Assembly: GCA_022842065.1 (NCBI GenBank)
Contig: JALHQH010000049.1
Span: 1-64,000, forward strand
Origin: Caldilineaceae bacterium
Lineage (GTDB): Bacteria > Chloroflexota > Anaerolineae > Caldilineales > Caldilineaceae
Reading direction: 5' to 3'
Length of the DNA: 64,000 bases
Position numbers and translations under genes: made by a program. Position 1 is the first letter of the stretch, and every line of letters starts with the position of its first letter. Positions 18,186-27,375 of the stretch are shown here, piece after piece. The notes under the pieces were generated by a model. The model had not been told where the DNA came from and searched no databases. It saw only the letters and a program-made list of their open reading frames with translations.

Positions 18186-19069
18186 CTATTTTCCTCTGTG
18201 TCGGCAGGTAGTTGTGGATCAACACCGAGCGCCCGCAATTGGGCAACCAGGAGTGCAACTTGCTGTTGCGCTTGCCGGCTACTCTGTTCAGCCGCTTGCG
18301 CACGTTGGCGTTCTACTTCAGCCTGTTGCTGCGCTTGTTCAGCCTGTTGCTGCGCCTGTTCAGCGCGTTCATCACCGGTGGACAAGATCGTGCCGGCTTC
18401 GTCACACCAACGGAGCCAGGTATCTTCGGCATCCTCAAACTTTCCCTGCCAAAAAGTTAACCCCAAACCAATATCAGCCATCCACTGACCGGCCATCAAC
18501 ACGTAACCGTTGGTGCGCCATTCATAGATGCGTAGCTGTTGTTGACTCAAGCGCTGCGCCGGATCATAGATGACATAATACTTAATGCCAATCCGCGCAT
18601 ATTTCTCTTTTTTGAGATCGTCTTCTTTCCCAATTTTGTTAGAAACGATCTCAATCACCAGATCAGGCGGTTTGCCATACTCCCACATCAGATAGGTGCG
18701 GTTGGCCTTTTTCTGCCAGATATCTTTTGGCAGCTTGACATCCAGACTGACCATCACATCCGGCACGAGCGGCTGTTCGTAGACGGAATAGTAAAGACCG
18801 ACATTGGCAAAAACGGCAAAGGGACGCCCTGCACCAGGGCCGGACCAGCCGAAGAGAATATGCGCCAGTAACCGCTGTTGTTTTTCCGAGCCGATGCTAT
18901 CCACGGGTTCGTCATCCTCGATGATCAGATGGTCAATATTGGGCCAGAGTTCGGGCGGTAACGGGCCAAACTCTTCACCCGGTTGATGAGACGCCAAGCC
19001 ATTCAGTGGCACCGGGGTCGTCGCTATATCCTGCGTTTCTGTCATCATGGCCGTTTGTGCTACACTCAT
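18182..19069 (-). CDS. Uma2 family protein with C-terminal Gln/Ala coiled coil
   Basis: Second Uma2 copy. The nuclease-like core is clear: PDVMVSLDVKLPKDIW, KPPDLVIEIVSNKIGKEDD, and YARIGIKYYVIYDP. After the core a repeated EQAQQQA heptad-like segment forms a probable coiled coil of about 50 residues, ending VAQLRALGVDPQL. The start at 19069 (MSVAQTAM) follows AAGGAG by 5 nt. An in-frame GTG five codons earlier overlaps the ribosome-binding site. It overlaps the next gene by 4 bp. Confidence 0.88.
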   Translation of the reverse strand: MSVAQTAMMTETQDIATTPVPLNGLASHQPGEEFGPLPPELWPNIDHLIIEDDEPVDSIGSEKQQRLLAHILFGWSGPGAGRPFAVFANVGLYYSVYEQPLVPDVMVSLDVKLPKDIWQKKANRTYLMWEYGKPPDLVIEIVSNKIGKEDDLKKEKYARIGIKYYVIYDPAQRLSQQQLRIYEWRTNGYVLMAGQWMADIGLGLTFWQGKFEDAEDTWLRWCDEAGTILSTGDERAEQAQQQAEQAQQQAEVERQRAQAAEQSSRQAQQQVALLVAQLRALGVDPQLPADTEENR

Positions 19070-19380
19070 ATCGTCTCCTTCCACAGTTCAAACCAGATCG
19101 GACCGTCCACAAGCTGACCAACCGATCCACCACGGCGTTCAACCAGTATACCATAAAACCATCGCGAATACGGCTGATACTGTTGAATGTAAGGCACAAA
19201 ATTGGTTAGCAACATACGGGTCCTGTACACCGGCAATGACCATCCCCTGCCCAAAATTACATTGTGCCGAGAAGCAGAAAATGAAAAAGATATGTAAAGT
19301 ACAGTTGAGATAGTTGCTGAGGCCCATTTAGTCTATCCCATGATTTTCCCTCTGTCAAACAATGCAATATCATACAGGCT

Positions 19381-20214
19381 ATGCAGCGACCGACGACTGA
19401 GCAGCCCAATCTAACGAGCGCCATGACGACGCCCTTTGACCGCTTTGCCCGCTTTTATGATGGCGATTACCGTCACTATGACGACGATCTAGCCGCGCTT
19501 CTCGATCTAGCCGCCGAGTGTGGCGATCCGATCCTCGAACTGGGTTGTGGCACCGGGCGCGCTTTGCTGCCTTTGGTCAAGGCTGGACACACAGTCACCG
19601 GCGTGGATATTAGCCCCGCCCTGCTTGATCTTGCCCGCCAGAAATCACGCATCACGCATCACGCATCACGCATCACCCTCGTTGAAGCTGACCTGCGCAC
19701 CTTTGACCTGCCGCAAAAAGCGTTTGCCTTTGCCTTCTGTACCAGCAACACGTTGATGCACCTGACCACACAGGCCGATCAACTGGCCGTCTTGCGCAAC
19801 GCGTATCGCCATTTGGCGCCCCATGGCTTACTTTTCATCGACCTATTTAACCCTGATCTGCCCCGTTTACTTGCCGTCAACGGGCTGCAAGAGTTGGCCG
19901 ATCAGTGGGAAGATGAGACAACCGGCGCGCAACTCATCAAGTGGAGTGTGCGCACCGTCAACTGGGCTGACCAGATCCAGGAGACACTCTTTATTTATGA
20001 AGAAATCTTCCCCGATGGCAGGGTTCACCGCACCCCCTGCCCCTTTACCTTGCGTTTTCTCTGGCGCAGCGAAGCCGAATTATTGTTGGAAAAAGCCGGT
20101 TTTAGGGTGGCGGAAATCTGGGGCGACTTTGATGGCAATCCGTATGACATGTACAGTGAGCATCTCATTTTACTTGCGCGCAAATATACTGGACATGATT
20201 TCGTTGAACGCTAG
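19381..20214 (+). CDS. Class I SAM-dependent methyltransferase
   Basis: A Rossmann-type methyltransferase with motif I ILELGCGTGRALLPL, the acidic GVDIS at the end of strand 2, and the FCTSNTLMHL motif. The target is not known. Just after strand 2 (around residue 85) the protein contains SRITHHASRIT, which is the translation of a run of CACGCAT repeats (19646-19676). This looks like a repeat insertion into a surface loop. The start is uncertain: the ATG at 19381 has a poor ribosome-binding site, and the Met at 19423 (MTTPFDRFARFYD) better matches the usual family start. Confidence 0.85.
   Translation: MQRPTTEQPNLTSAMTTPFDRFARFYDGDYRHYDDDLAALLDLAAECGDPILELGCGTGRALLPLVKAGHTVTGVDISPALLDLARQKSRITHHASRITLVEADLRTFDLPQKAFAFAFCTSNTLMHLTTQADQLAVLRNAYRHLAPHGLLFIDLFNPDLPRLLAVNGLQELADQWEDETTGAQLIKWSVRTVNWADQIQETLFIYEEIFPDGRVHRTPCPFTLRFLWRSEAELLLEKAGFRVAEIWGDFDGNPYDMYSEHLILLARKYTGHDFVER
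19646..19676 (+). repeat. CACGCAT heptanucleotide tandem repeat inside a coding region
   Basis: Four exact copies of CACGCAT plus CAC lie in frame in the methyltransferase gene. Seven is not a multiple of three, so gain or loss of one unit would shift the frame. A single complement of this unit occurs at 13682-13692. Confidence 0.85.
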
Positions 20215-20240
20215 ATTTTTACAGAAATGGAGAACACACA

Positions 20241-20510
20241 ATGATAAGTACGACACCTGCCTATATTTCCACGGTTAGAGATGATCATACAATTACTTTA
20301 CCTACCGATGTACCAATTGGGACAAGAGTAGCAATCATCATTATGGGGCCAGATGAAATAAAGATTACCGAAAAAGCCCGTCATGCGCGTTTTCAAAAAG
20401 TACTAGATGCGATTAAGGCAGCAGTGGATAGCGGTTTTACCTCGCCCACAATCAGTGACGAAGAAATTGATGCGCGCATTGAGCGTGCCCGCCACGCCTA
20501 TCAATCATAG
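20241..20510 (+). CDS. Antitoxin-like protein of a PIN toxin-antitoxin pair
   Basis: An 89-aa protein just upstream of a PIN-domain gene. The N-terminal half reads as a short beta-rich segment (ISTVRDDHTITLPTDVPIGTRVAIIIM). The acidic helix ISDEEIDARIERARHAYQS at the C-terminus is typical of antitoxins that occupy a toxin active site. A TGGAG site lies upstream of the ATG. The gap to the toxin gene is 3 bp. The family is not named with certainty; the assignment rests mainly on position and architecture. Confidence 0.75.
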   Translation: MISTTPAYISTVRDDHTITLPTDVPIGTRVAIIIMGPDEIKITEKARHARFQKVLDAIKAAVDSGFTSPTISDEEIDARIERARHAYQS

Positions 20511-20513
20511 CCG

Positions 20514-20933
20514 ATGAGAATTGTCGTCGATACTAATCAACTAGTCCGTGCCCTAATGCGTCCGCCGGAATTAGGAACCTTTATGATGGCGTGGCAAGCG
20601 CGACGCTTTATTGTTGTCTGTTCAGCTCAATTATTTGATGAATATGAACGGGTCTTGGCTTATCCGGAAGTTGCTGAACTTGTCTATCCAGAGTTGCGCC
20701 GCATTTTCTTTTCGCAGCTTGTAGAAGAGTTGGAACTGGTGGAGTTAAACGATATTCCCAACATTTGTCGTGATCCAGAAGATGATAAGGTAATTGCGAC
20801 TGCTGTCATTGGCATGGTTGACTATCTGGTAACTGATGACGACGATATTCGGACAAAGATCATTACATCTATGCTATTGGATGAGGGCATTATATTAACA
20901 ACCATCGATGAGTTACTCATCTTACTCGGATAG
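20514..20933 (+). CDS. PIN-domain toxin, putative TA toxin component (COG1569-like)
   Basis: A predicted Mg2+-dependent ribonuclease. The PIN acidic set is present: D6 in RIVVDTNQLV, E43 in LFDEYERVL, D91 and nearby residues in CRDPEDDKVIATA, and YLVTDDDD near residue 104. Length 139 aa matches TA-type PIN proteins. It follows its antitoxin by 3 bp and precedes guaA by 9 bp, so readthrough into guaA is likely unless guaA has its own promoter. Confidence 0.85.
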   Translation: MRIVVDTNQLVRALMRPPELGTFMMAWQARRFIVVCSAQLFDEYERVLAYPEVAELVYPELRRIFFSQLVEELELVELNDIPNICRDPEDDKVIATAVIGMVDYLVTDDDDIRTKIITSMLLDEGIILTTIDELLILLG

Positions 20934-20942
20934 AAAGCAACC

Positions 20943-22523
20943 ATGAATCACCAAACCATCGCCGTCCTGGATTACGGCAGCCAATACGCCCAACTGATCT
21001 GTCGCCGTGTGCGCGAAACGCAAGTCTATGCCGAACTGATTCCCTGGGATCGGGCAGACGAGTTGCTGCCTAAATTGCAACCGGCGGGGATTATCCTTTC
21101 CGGCGGTCCAAACAGTGTCTATGAGCAGGGCGCACCGACTTTGCCGGCAAGTGTGCTGGCGAGTGGCGTGCCGGTGCTCGGCATCTGTTATGGCTTACAG
21201 TTGCTGGCGTATACACTCCAGGGCGTTGTCTCGCTTGCCCGTGAACGCGAATATGGCCCAGCCCAAGTGCAGGTCACGGCGAGCAATGACAACGACCACG
21301 GTTCACTCTTTGCCGGCATGTCGACCACGCTCCAGGTCTGGATGAGCCACGGTGACCGCGTGGAGCAAATCCCCGCCGGCTTTACCCCGATTGCCACCAG
21401 TGACAATTCGCCTTACGCCGCGATTGTGAACCAGGCCAAACAGATCTATGCAATCCAGTTCCACCCAGAAGTGGTCCACACGCCACAGGGGATTGTGCTG
21501 CTGGAAAACTTTGCCAAACGCATCTGCGGCTGTCGCGGCGACTGGACAGCCGGCAACTTTATCGACGAAATGGTCGAGCGCATCCGCACGCAAGTTGGAC
21601 CGGATGGCCATGTGATCTGCGGACTGAGCGGCGGCGTAGACAGTGCCGTCGCGGCGACGCTGGTCCACAAGGCGATTGGCGACCGGCTCGCCTGTGTCTT
21701 TGTCGATCACGGCCTGTTGCGCAAAGGCGAAGCAGTACAGGTGGTCGAGACCTTTGACAAACACCAGGGTATGCATCTCGTCGCCGTCGATGCCAAAGAA
21801 GAATTCTTGAGTGACCTCGCCGGCATCACCGACCCCGAGCAAAAACGCAAGCTGATCGGCACCCGGTTTGTGCGCACCTTTGAGGCGGAAGCGGCGCGAT
21901 TGGCGGCGGCATGGGGCGTTGATTCACCCGCCTTCCTCGCCCAAGGCACCCTCTACCCCGATGTGATCGAGTCCGCCGGCAGCGATGAAACGCGCCATGC
22001 GCGCACGATCAAGACCCATCACAATGTTGGCGGCCTGCCCAAAGATATGACCTTTCGGCTGATCGAGCCACTGCGCATGCTCTTTAAAGACGAAGTGCGC
22101 CGTGTGGGTGAGGCGTTGGGGTTGCCTGAAGAGATCGTCTGGCGCCATCCTTTCCCCGGCCCTGGCCTCGCCATCCGTATTATTGGGGATATCACTTGGG
22201 AACGGCTGGAAATTTTGCGGGCGGCCGATGCGATCTTCCTCGACGAGTTGCGCAAGGCTAATCTCTATCGCGCCACCAGCCAGGTCTTTGCCGTGCTACT
22301 CCCTGTGCGCAGCGTCGGCGTCATGGGTGACGGGCGTACCTATGGCAACGCGCTTGCCCTGCGTGCCGTCACCACCGACGATTTTATGACCGCCGACTGG
22401 GCGCGGCTGCCCTATGAATTGCTGGCGCGCGTCAGCAATCGCATCGTCAACGAGGTAGACGGCATCAACCGCGTAGTGTATGATATTAGCAGCAAACCGC
22501 CGGCCACGATTGAGTGGGAGTAG
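20943..22523 (+). CDS. guaA: GMP synthase (glutamine-hydrolysing)
   Basis: Converts XMP to GMP using glutamine and ATP. The N-terminal class I glutamine amidotransferase domain has the catalytic Cys in GICYGLQLL and the His/Glu pair in QFHPEVVHT. The ATP pyrophosphatase domain has the P-loop [12 protein letters not shown], and the C-terminal dimerisation domain ends with the usual KPPATIEWE. 526 aa is typical. It sits between two toxin-antitoxin pairs on the same strand, with only a 9-bp gap on the 5' side. Confidence 0.97.
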   Translation: MNHQTIAVLDYGSQYAQLICRRVRETQVYAELIPWDRADELLPKLQPAGIILSGGPNSVYEQGAPTLPASVLASGVPVLGICYGLQLLAYTLQGVVSLAREREYGPAQVQVTASNDNDHGSLFAGMSTTLQVWMSHGDRVEQIPAGFTPIATSDNSPYAAIVNQAKQIYAIQFHPEVVHTPQGIVLLENFAKRICGCRGDWTAGNFIDEMVERIRTQVGPDGHVICGLSGGVDSAVAATLVHKAIGDRLACVFVDHGLLRKGEAVQVVETFDKHQGMHLVAVDAKEEFLSDLAGITDPEQKRKLIGTRFVRTFEAEAARLAAAWGVDSPAFLAQGTLYPDVIESAGSDETRHARTIKTHHNVGGLPKDMTFRLIEPLRMLFKDEVRRVGEALGLPEEIVWRHPFPGPGLAIRIIGDITWERLEILRAADAIFLDELRKANLYRATSQVFAVLLPVRSVGVMGDGRTYGNALALRAVTTDDFMTADWARLPYELLARVSNRIVNEVDGINRVVYDISSKPPATIEWE

Positions 22524-22566
22524 GGCGAGTGGGAGTAGGATTTCAGATCAATAACGAGGTGTGACG

Positions 22567-22860
22567 ATGGCTGTTACTTTAGAAAAAGAAAAAGTAATCT
22601 CGCAAATCTGGCAACTAGTTCAGGAATTAACGCCTTCAGAAAAGCTGTCGATATCAGAAAAGTTAACCGCGGATGTACGCAAACAACTGCTAGCGACTGA
22701 GCAAGGCTTTGCCCACTTTGTCACCTATGGCGAAACGCCCTCACAACAGGTCGATGAATCTGATGAATGGAGCGAACAAGATTTAGCCGAACTACGCGAG
22801 GCAAGTAGCCGTTACATGGTTACGAGCCAAGTAGCAGGAGAAGAGGTAGATCGTGATTGA
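22567..22860 (+). CDS. Antitoxin-like protein of a MazF/PemK pair
   Basis: A 97-aa protein, mostly helical and acidic towards the C-terminus (DESDEWSEQDLAELREAS). The N-terminal part (QIWQLVQELTPSEKLSISEKL) resembles bacterial antitoxin helices. GAGG lies 7 nt before the ATG at 22567; an in-frame GTG two codons earlier overlaps it. It overlaps the MazF-like gene by 8 bp. No named family is recognised. Confidence 0.7.
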   Translation: MAVTLEKEKVISQIWQLVQELTPSEKLSISEKLTADVRKQLLATEQGFAHFVTYGETPSQQVDESDEWSEQDLAELREASSRYMVTSQVAGEEVDRD

Positions 22861-23182
22861 GCCAGGGAAGATAGTTTTAGCCGATTTTGCAGGAGCAACC
22901 GGTGTAAAAAGACGGCCAGCTTTGGTTGTTTCTACCACACGCTATCACCAAACACGGCCAGATGTAATCATTGGTGTGTTAACCACCCAAATTGCATCTG
23001 CCAAAGCGCCCAGCGACTATATCTTACAAGAGTGGTCACAAGCAGGTCTCCATAAACCGACTGCTTTTCGCACATTTTTGAATACAGCTCCCATCACAGC
23101 AGTTGCGGAAATCGGACACGTAACCGAACTAGACTGGGGCGGAATTCAGGCTTGTCTGCGGTTGGCAATCGCTATTTCTTAA
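22853..23182 (+). CDS. MazF/PemK family endoribonuclease toxin
   Basis: A 109-aa protein with the MazF/PemK pattern: a GKIVLADFAGATGVKRRPALVVS start (beta1-beta2 with the conserved Arg and Pro) and a VIIGVLTTQI strand. The typical KPTAFRTFLNTAPIT segment precedes a final helix. It is a predicted mRNA interferase. The start is a GTG that overlaps the upstream antitoxin frame, the usual coupling for such pairs. Confidence 0.85.
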   Translation: MIEPGKIVLADFAGATGVKRRPALVVSTTRYHQTRPDVIIGVLTTQIASAKAPSDYILQEWSQAGLHKPTAFRTFLNTAPITAVAEIGHVTELDWGGIQACLRLAIAIS

Positions 23183-23190
23183 AATAAATT

Positions 23191-24798
23191 ATGCGGCGCT
23201 TCACCACCTACGTCATTCTCTTCCTCGCCATCTTAGCCCTTTTCCCGCTCTATTCGCGCTTTAAAGTGATGGCCGCGCCGATTCCGCCGGGGGTCTATTT
23301 GGGCGGACTGGAATTGAGCGCGCTCAAAGATGGGGCAGAGGTGCGCAAACATCTGGAGCCGATCTACCACGAGCCGATTGGCGTCTACTTTGGCGCAAAG
23401 CGACTCGCTTTACCACCGGCAGAAGTTGATTTTTACGTCGATGCCGAACAGATGGTACGCGAGGCCACCCAATATTTAGAAGGCACCACCTTCCTCGATA
23501 TCGCCGTGCGCGAGGCATTAGGCTTTCAACAGCAGCGCCGCGACATCCCCGTGCGCTTCACCTTGAATGCGGACAAAGTCCGCGCCTGGCTGGAAGCTGT
23601 CGCCGCTGAACAGAACACCCCCCCCTCTGCCCCACGCGGCGTCGCCCCGCGGCCAGTCTGGAGCGACGGTATGGCCACCGCCGTGGGGGCACCGGCCGAT
23701 TATGTGGGCAGCTATGAGCAGGATTGGCAATGGCAACCGGGCCAACCGGGCTATACGCTGGATGTTGACGCCAGTATCACAAAGGTGATCGCCGCGCTCA
23801 CCAGCTACCAAGAGCGCGCTGCCCAGTTGGTGCTGGTAGAACAAGCCGCCATTCCCCCCAACCAGGCTGATCTGGCCGCGGTCCTCAATGACTATACCGC
23901 CGATTTCCCCGGCTTTGCCGCCATCTACTTGCATGACCTGACCACTGATGAAGAGGCGATGGTTGACGCCGATGTCGCCTTTTCGGGGATGTCCACCATG
24001 AAACTCGTGATTGCCGCCGCGGTGATGGAGAAGCTCGACGGCGGGGTCAAAGCCGATGATGAGACGAGTGGCACGGTGGGCTTATGGCTCGACTATGCGC
24101 TGGGCGAAAGCAATAACCATGCCGCCAATCAACTGCTGGCCTGGCTGGGTGACGGTGATTCGGGTGCCGGCGCGCGCCGGCTCACCGACTTTGCGCGTCG
24201 CTTGGGGCTGGAGAGCACCTATATGCAGTCGGCCTATGATGTACAGGTATCGCTCCCCGAGATCCCCACACCGGGCAACCAGCGCGAGGATTGGGATACC
24301 AACCCAGACAGCAACCTACAATCCACCCCACGCGAGATGGGGCAGATCCTCTCAGCGATCTATCAATGTACCCAGGGCGAAGGGCTGCTCATCGAGCACT
24401 ACGCGGCGACCATTACCCCCGACGAATGTGAGACGATCCTCTTTTACATGACCCACGATGAATTTCAGGAATTGATCTGGGGCGGACTACCCAGCAAAAA
24501 CGAGCGCTGGATTGTTCACAAACATGGCTTTGCCTTCGAGTCGCACAGCGATGTGGCGTTGATCTGGGGACCAACCGGCCCCTATGTGTTAAGCATCTTC
24601 TTTTATCGTTCTGGCTGGATGGATTGGGCAACGAGCAACAGCACCATGCAAGGGATCAGCCGTGGCGTCTGGCGCTTCTATGAATTTCAGCAGACATTGG
24701 CAAAGGAAGAGCCGCCCCCCATGCCCCTGCTCAAGCCGCCGCCGGGCTATCGAAAGATCAAAGAGTATATACCGGTGGTGAGTTCGGGGGGTGCGTAG
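23191..24798 (+). CDS. Class A beta-lactamase-fold serine hydrolase with VanW/YoaR-type N-terminal domain
   Basis: A 535-aa extracytoplasmic protein anchored by one N-terminal helix (TTYVILFLAILALFPLYS). Residues ~30-190 resemble the peptidoglycan-binding-4 module found in VanW/YoaR proteins (GVYLGGLELSALKDGAEV). The hydrolase domain has the serine tetrad STMK near residue 267, the SNN motif in LGESNNHAANQL, and a KHG near residue 442 in the place of KTG. It is likely a cell-wall-related hydrolase or an inactive or altered beta-lactamase relative rather than a resistance enzyme. It starts 8 bp after the MazF-like gene. Confidence 0.8.
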   Translation: MRRFTTYVILFLAILALFPLYSRFKVMAAPIPPGVYLGGLELSALKDGAEVRKHLEPIYHEPIGVYFGAKRLALPPAEVDFYVDAEQMVREATQYLEGTTFLDIAVREALGFQQQRRDIPVRFTLNADKVRAWLEAVAAEQNTPPSAPRGVAPRPVWSDGMATAVGAPADYVGSYEQDWQWQPGQPGYTLDVDASITKVIAALTSYQERAAQLVLVEQAAIPPNQADLAAVLNDYTADFPGFAAIYLHDLTTDEEAMVDADVAFSGMSTMKLVIAAAVMEKLDGGVKADDETSGTVGLWLDYALGESNNHAANQLLAWLGDGDSGAGARRLTDFARRLGLESTYMQSAYDVQVSLPEIPTPGNQREDWDTNPDSNLQSTPREMGQILSAIYQCTQGEGLLIEHYAATITPDECETILFYMTHDEFQELIWGGLPSKNERWIVHKHGFAFESHSDVALIWGPTGPYVLSIFFYRSGWMDWATSNSTMQGISRGVWRFYEFQQTLAKEEPPPMPLLKPPPGYRKIKEYIPVVSSGGA

Positions 24799-24802
24799 AT
24801 CC

Positions 24803-24829
24803 CAGCAGGTGGTTGAAACACACCTGCTG
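24803..24829 (+). terminator. Hairpin after the serine hydrolase gene
   Basis: Perfect 9-bp arms CAGCAGGTG/CACCTGCTG with a 9-nt loop begin 5 nt after the stop. There is no strong T-tract. Confidence 0.5.
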
Positions 24830-24918
24830 TTAGGCGAAACCGCGCCCAATGGGCTCCCGAAACGGGTTAGGTGGTAATGTGTTAACCGTATAAATCCGCC
24901 TAACCATCGCTGTAATTC

Positions 24919-24947
24919 TTGACAAAGAGCAGCAAGTGGGTTATAGT
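24919..24947 (+). promoter_or_regulatory. Promoter of tRNA-Val
   Basis: TTGACA (24919-24924), a 17-bp spacer, and TATAGT (24942-24947) give a near-consensus sigma-70 type promoter. The predicted start is near 24954, 12 nt before the tRNA. Confidence 0.85.
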
Positions 24948-24965
24948 TTCCCATCTGTAATTCAT

Positions 24966-25040
24966 GGGCGAATAGTTCAGTTGGTTAGAATGCCTCGTTT
25001 ACACCGAGGAGGTCGGGGGTTCGAGTCCCTCTTCGCCCAC
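24966..25040 (+). tRNA. tRNA-Val (anticodon UAC)
   Basis: A cloverleaf can be drawn. The acceptor stem is GGGCGAA/TTCGCCC with discriminator A. The D-arm is GTTC/GAAT and the anticodon stem CCTCG/CGAGG has the loop TTTACAC, giving anticodon TAC. The T-arm contains GGTTCGAGT. CCA is not encoded. The gene is isolated, with its own promoter and a hairpin downstream. Confidence 0.95.
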
Positions 25041-25094
25041 TCCAAGCTCGGCAAGCATTATAATGTATGCCTGGATAATTTTTACCGTAACGTG

Positions 25095-25119
25095 AAAGGC
25101 TGGCCATTGGTCAGCCTTT
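25095..25119 (+). terminator. Intrinsic terminator after tRNA-Val
   Basis: AAAGGCTG (25095-25102) pairs with CAGCCTTT (25112-25119), and the run of T continues to 25120. It lies 55 nt after the tRNA and 24 bp before the next ATG. Confidence 0.75.
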
Positions 25120-25143
25120 TCTATTGTTAGGACCTTTTCACCT

Positions 25144-27198
25144 ATGACCTTTCCTGTTCACCCCAAACGGTTTACGACGCGACCGACACGCCTCTTACTC
25201 TGTCTCTTTGGCCTCTTGCTTTGCTGTGCTACCGGTTGCCAAACTGAGATGAATCAACTAATTGAGCGTGTCCCCATTACCCCACCACCATTGCCAACCC
25301 GTTTGCCGCAAAGTAAAGCACCGGTTGCCCAAGAGACCCCGATCCCGGCCACAGCCTTGCAGGGTCTTTCGACCCTTGAACAGTTGCAACTGGTGGTCGT
25401 GCCGACACGCGACCTACGCGATCTAACCTTACGTTTTAACCCCGATATTAATGAGATCCCGCTGGTTGTCAACACGAATACCCCCGACTACCAGGTAGGC
25501 GAGCTGCTCGATTTTTGGGTACACAACCTGGACAGCAACAGCAACAGCCAGATCCAAGCCGAATTGGTTTACAAGACCGATGTTGTTTATGTCTGGGTGG
25601 AAGCAGGCGAGGCGCATGATCTGGCGGCAATTCGTGATTCCATCGACCATTTCAGCGCGGTGAGTTATCCGGCAGAGGTTGATTTCTTCGGCAGTGAGTG
25701 GTTCCCTGGGGTAGACAACGACCCACGCATCCACATTTTACACGCCACCACCGTGGGCACGGGCGTGGCTGGCTACTACAGCAGTGCAGACCAGTACAGC
25801 CGGCTGGCCAATCCCTACTCCAACGAAAAAGAGATGTTCTACGTCAACTTGCGCTGGCTTAACAGTTCGAGTGATTATGGCTATTACGAAACGGTCTTGG
25901 CCCACGAATTCCAACATATGATCCACTGGGCAAATGACCGCAACGAAGAGACTTGGGTCAACGAAGGGCTGAGCGAATATGCCCAAGAGGTGGCTGGCTA
26001 TGGCACCGACACGGTCTTCGCCAACGCCTTTGCCCGCCAGCCGGATACCCAACTCAACACGTGGCGTGTTGACACGGGTAGTAATGCCGAACATTATGGC
26101 AGTGCCTATCTTTTTATCAACTATCTCAGCCAACGTTTTGGCCAGGCAACCACCCGTGCACTGGTCGCAGAACAAGCAAATGGCATCCAGGGCATCACCA
26201 ATGCGTTACAAGCCAGCGGCCACAGTGAAGAGTTCGCAACCGTCTTTGCCGACTGGACAATTGCCAACTATGTGGATGATCCAACCGCCTTGGAGATGAC
26301 GGGGGTCTACGGCTATTCAGATCTCGATCTGCCCACGCCGCCGGTGGAAGAGGGACTCCTGACCTTCGCCCCCGATCGCGCCGCCAACAATTATGCGGCG
26401 ACGGTCTACAATTACGCCACGGACTACATCGCCTTGCCCAGCACAACAGCGCTGAGATTGACTTTCCAAGGCCAAGCAACAACGCGGCTCGCCGCCACAA
26501 CGCCCAACAGTGGCACCCACGCTTGGTGGAGCAATCGTGGCGATGATTCGAATAGTCGGCTCACACGCCAGTTCGATCTCAGTCCCGTCGCCGCCGGTAC
26601 CCTCATCTCTATGACTGTGGCGATGTGGTGGGAGATTGAGCCAGACTATGATTACGGCTATGTGCTCGCCAGCCGCGATGGCCAAAATTGGCAGATGCTA
26701 ACGGGCAAACGAATGACCGCTGAAAATCCCAGTGGCAATAATTTGGGGATCGGCTATAGTGGCAACAGCACAAACGCCGCTGGCGAGTCGGCTTGGGTAG
26801 TCGAAGCATTTGATCTTTCCCCCTATGCCGGCGAAACGATCTGGCTGCGTTTTGAATATGTCACCGACGATGCCGCCAATGGCAGCGGCTGGTTAGTTGA
26901 TGATCTACAGATTGAGGCCATTGGCTACACGACCGATTTTGAAAGCGATCTAGCCGGGTGGGAGAGCGAAGGCTGGCTGCTCACCGATAATCTGCTCACC
27001 CAGCGCTGGCTGTTACAGCGTATGGTGTTAGATGATGAGCAGTTGGTCAGTGTCGAACCGCTTCCGGTTGATGAGCAGGGCATGGCAACCTTTACCACGA
27101 CTGCCCTGGCTGCGAATGAGAAAGCGATTCTAGTCGTCAGTGCCCTGGCCCCGGTCACCACCGAAGCAGCGAATTATGAGATTGCAGTTACACCTTAA
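25144..27198 (+). CDS. Secreted lipoprotein zincin metallopeptidase (immune inhibitor A-like)
   Basis: A 684-aa exported lipoprotein: a hydrophobic stretch (RLLLCLFGLLLCCATGC) ends in a lipobox cysteine, followed by a Pro/Thr-rich linker. The metal site HEFQHMIHW near residue 252 has the third ligand candidate Glu in WVNEGLSEYAQE. This HExxH...E arrangement places it among zincin proteases. The second half holds one or two lectin-like/MAM-like beta-sandwich domains with the repeated GWLVDDLQIEA and LSPYAGETIWLRFEYVTDD patterns seen in M6 peptidases. It is probably a cell-surface protease for scavenging. It has no obvious operon partners. Confidence 0.82.
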   Translation: MTFPVHPKRFTTRPTRLLLCLFGLLLCCATGCQTEMNQLIERVPITPPPLPTRLPQSKAPVAQETPIPATALQGLSTLEQLQLVVVPTRDLRDLTLRFNPDINEIPLVVNTNTPDYQVGELLDFWVHNLDSNSNSQIQAELVYKTDVVYVWVEAGEAHDLAAIRDSIDHFSAVSYPAEVDFFGSEWFPGVDNDPRIHILHATTVGTGVAGYYSSADQYSRLANPYSNEKEMFYVNLRWLNSSSDYGYYETVLAHEFQHMIHWANDRNEETWVNEGLSEYAQEVAGYGTDTVFANAFARQPDTQLNTWRVDTGSNAEHYGSAYLFINYLSQRFGQATTRALVAEQANGIQGITNALQASGHSEEFATVFADWTIANYVDDPTALEMTGVYGYSDLDLPTPPVEEGLLTFAPDRAANNYAATVYNYATDYIALPSTTALRLTFQGQATTRLAATTPNSGTHAWWSNRGDDSNSRLTRQFDLSPVAAGTLISMTVAMWWEIEPDYDYGYVLASRDGQNWQMLTGKRMTAENPSGNNLGIGYSGNSTNAAGESAWVVEAFDLSPYAGETIWLRFEYVTDDAANGSGWLVDDLQIEAIGYTTDFESDLAGWESEGWLLTDNLLTQRWLLQRMVLDDEQLVSVEPLPVDEQGMATFTTTALAANEKAILVVSALAPVTTEAANYEIAVTP

Positions 27199-27199
27199 A

Positions 27200-27288
27200 T
27201 AAAACCCAGAAAGTCTTTGGAAATCGTTACCGCTCTGAGGGGATTGCCAAATCCCCTAATTATTTTCCAAAAACTTTGTAGGTTTTAC
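27200..27288 (+). terminator. Nested hairpin after the metallopeptidase
   Basis: Outer arms TAAAACC...GGTTTTA and TTTGGAAA...TTTTCCAAA surround a compact inner hairpin AGGGGATT/AATCCCCT. The whole spans the gap to the next gene and probably ends the transcript. Confidence 0.6.
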
Positions 27289-27375
27289 TTAACACGTGAG
27301 CTATCAATAGGATAAGCTAATCATCATCGGTCGTCCCTTAGCGGTCGCCCAGTGTCGTTGTCGAAAGAGCAGCCA

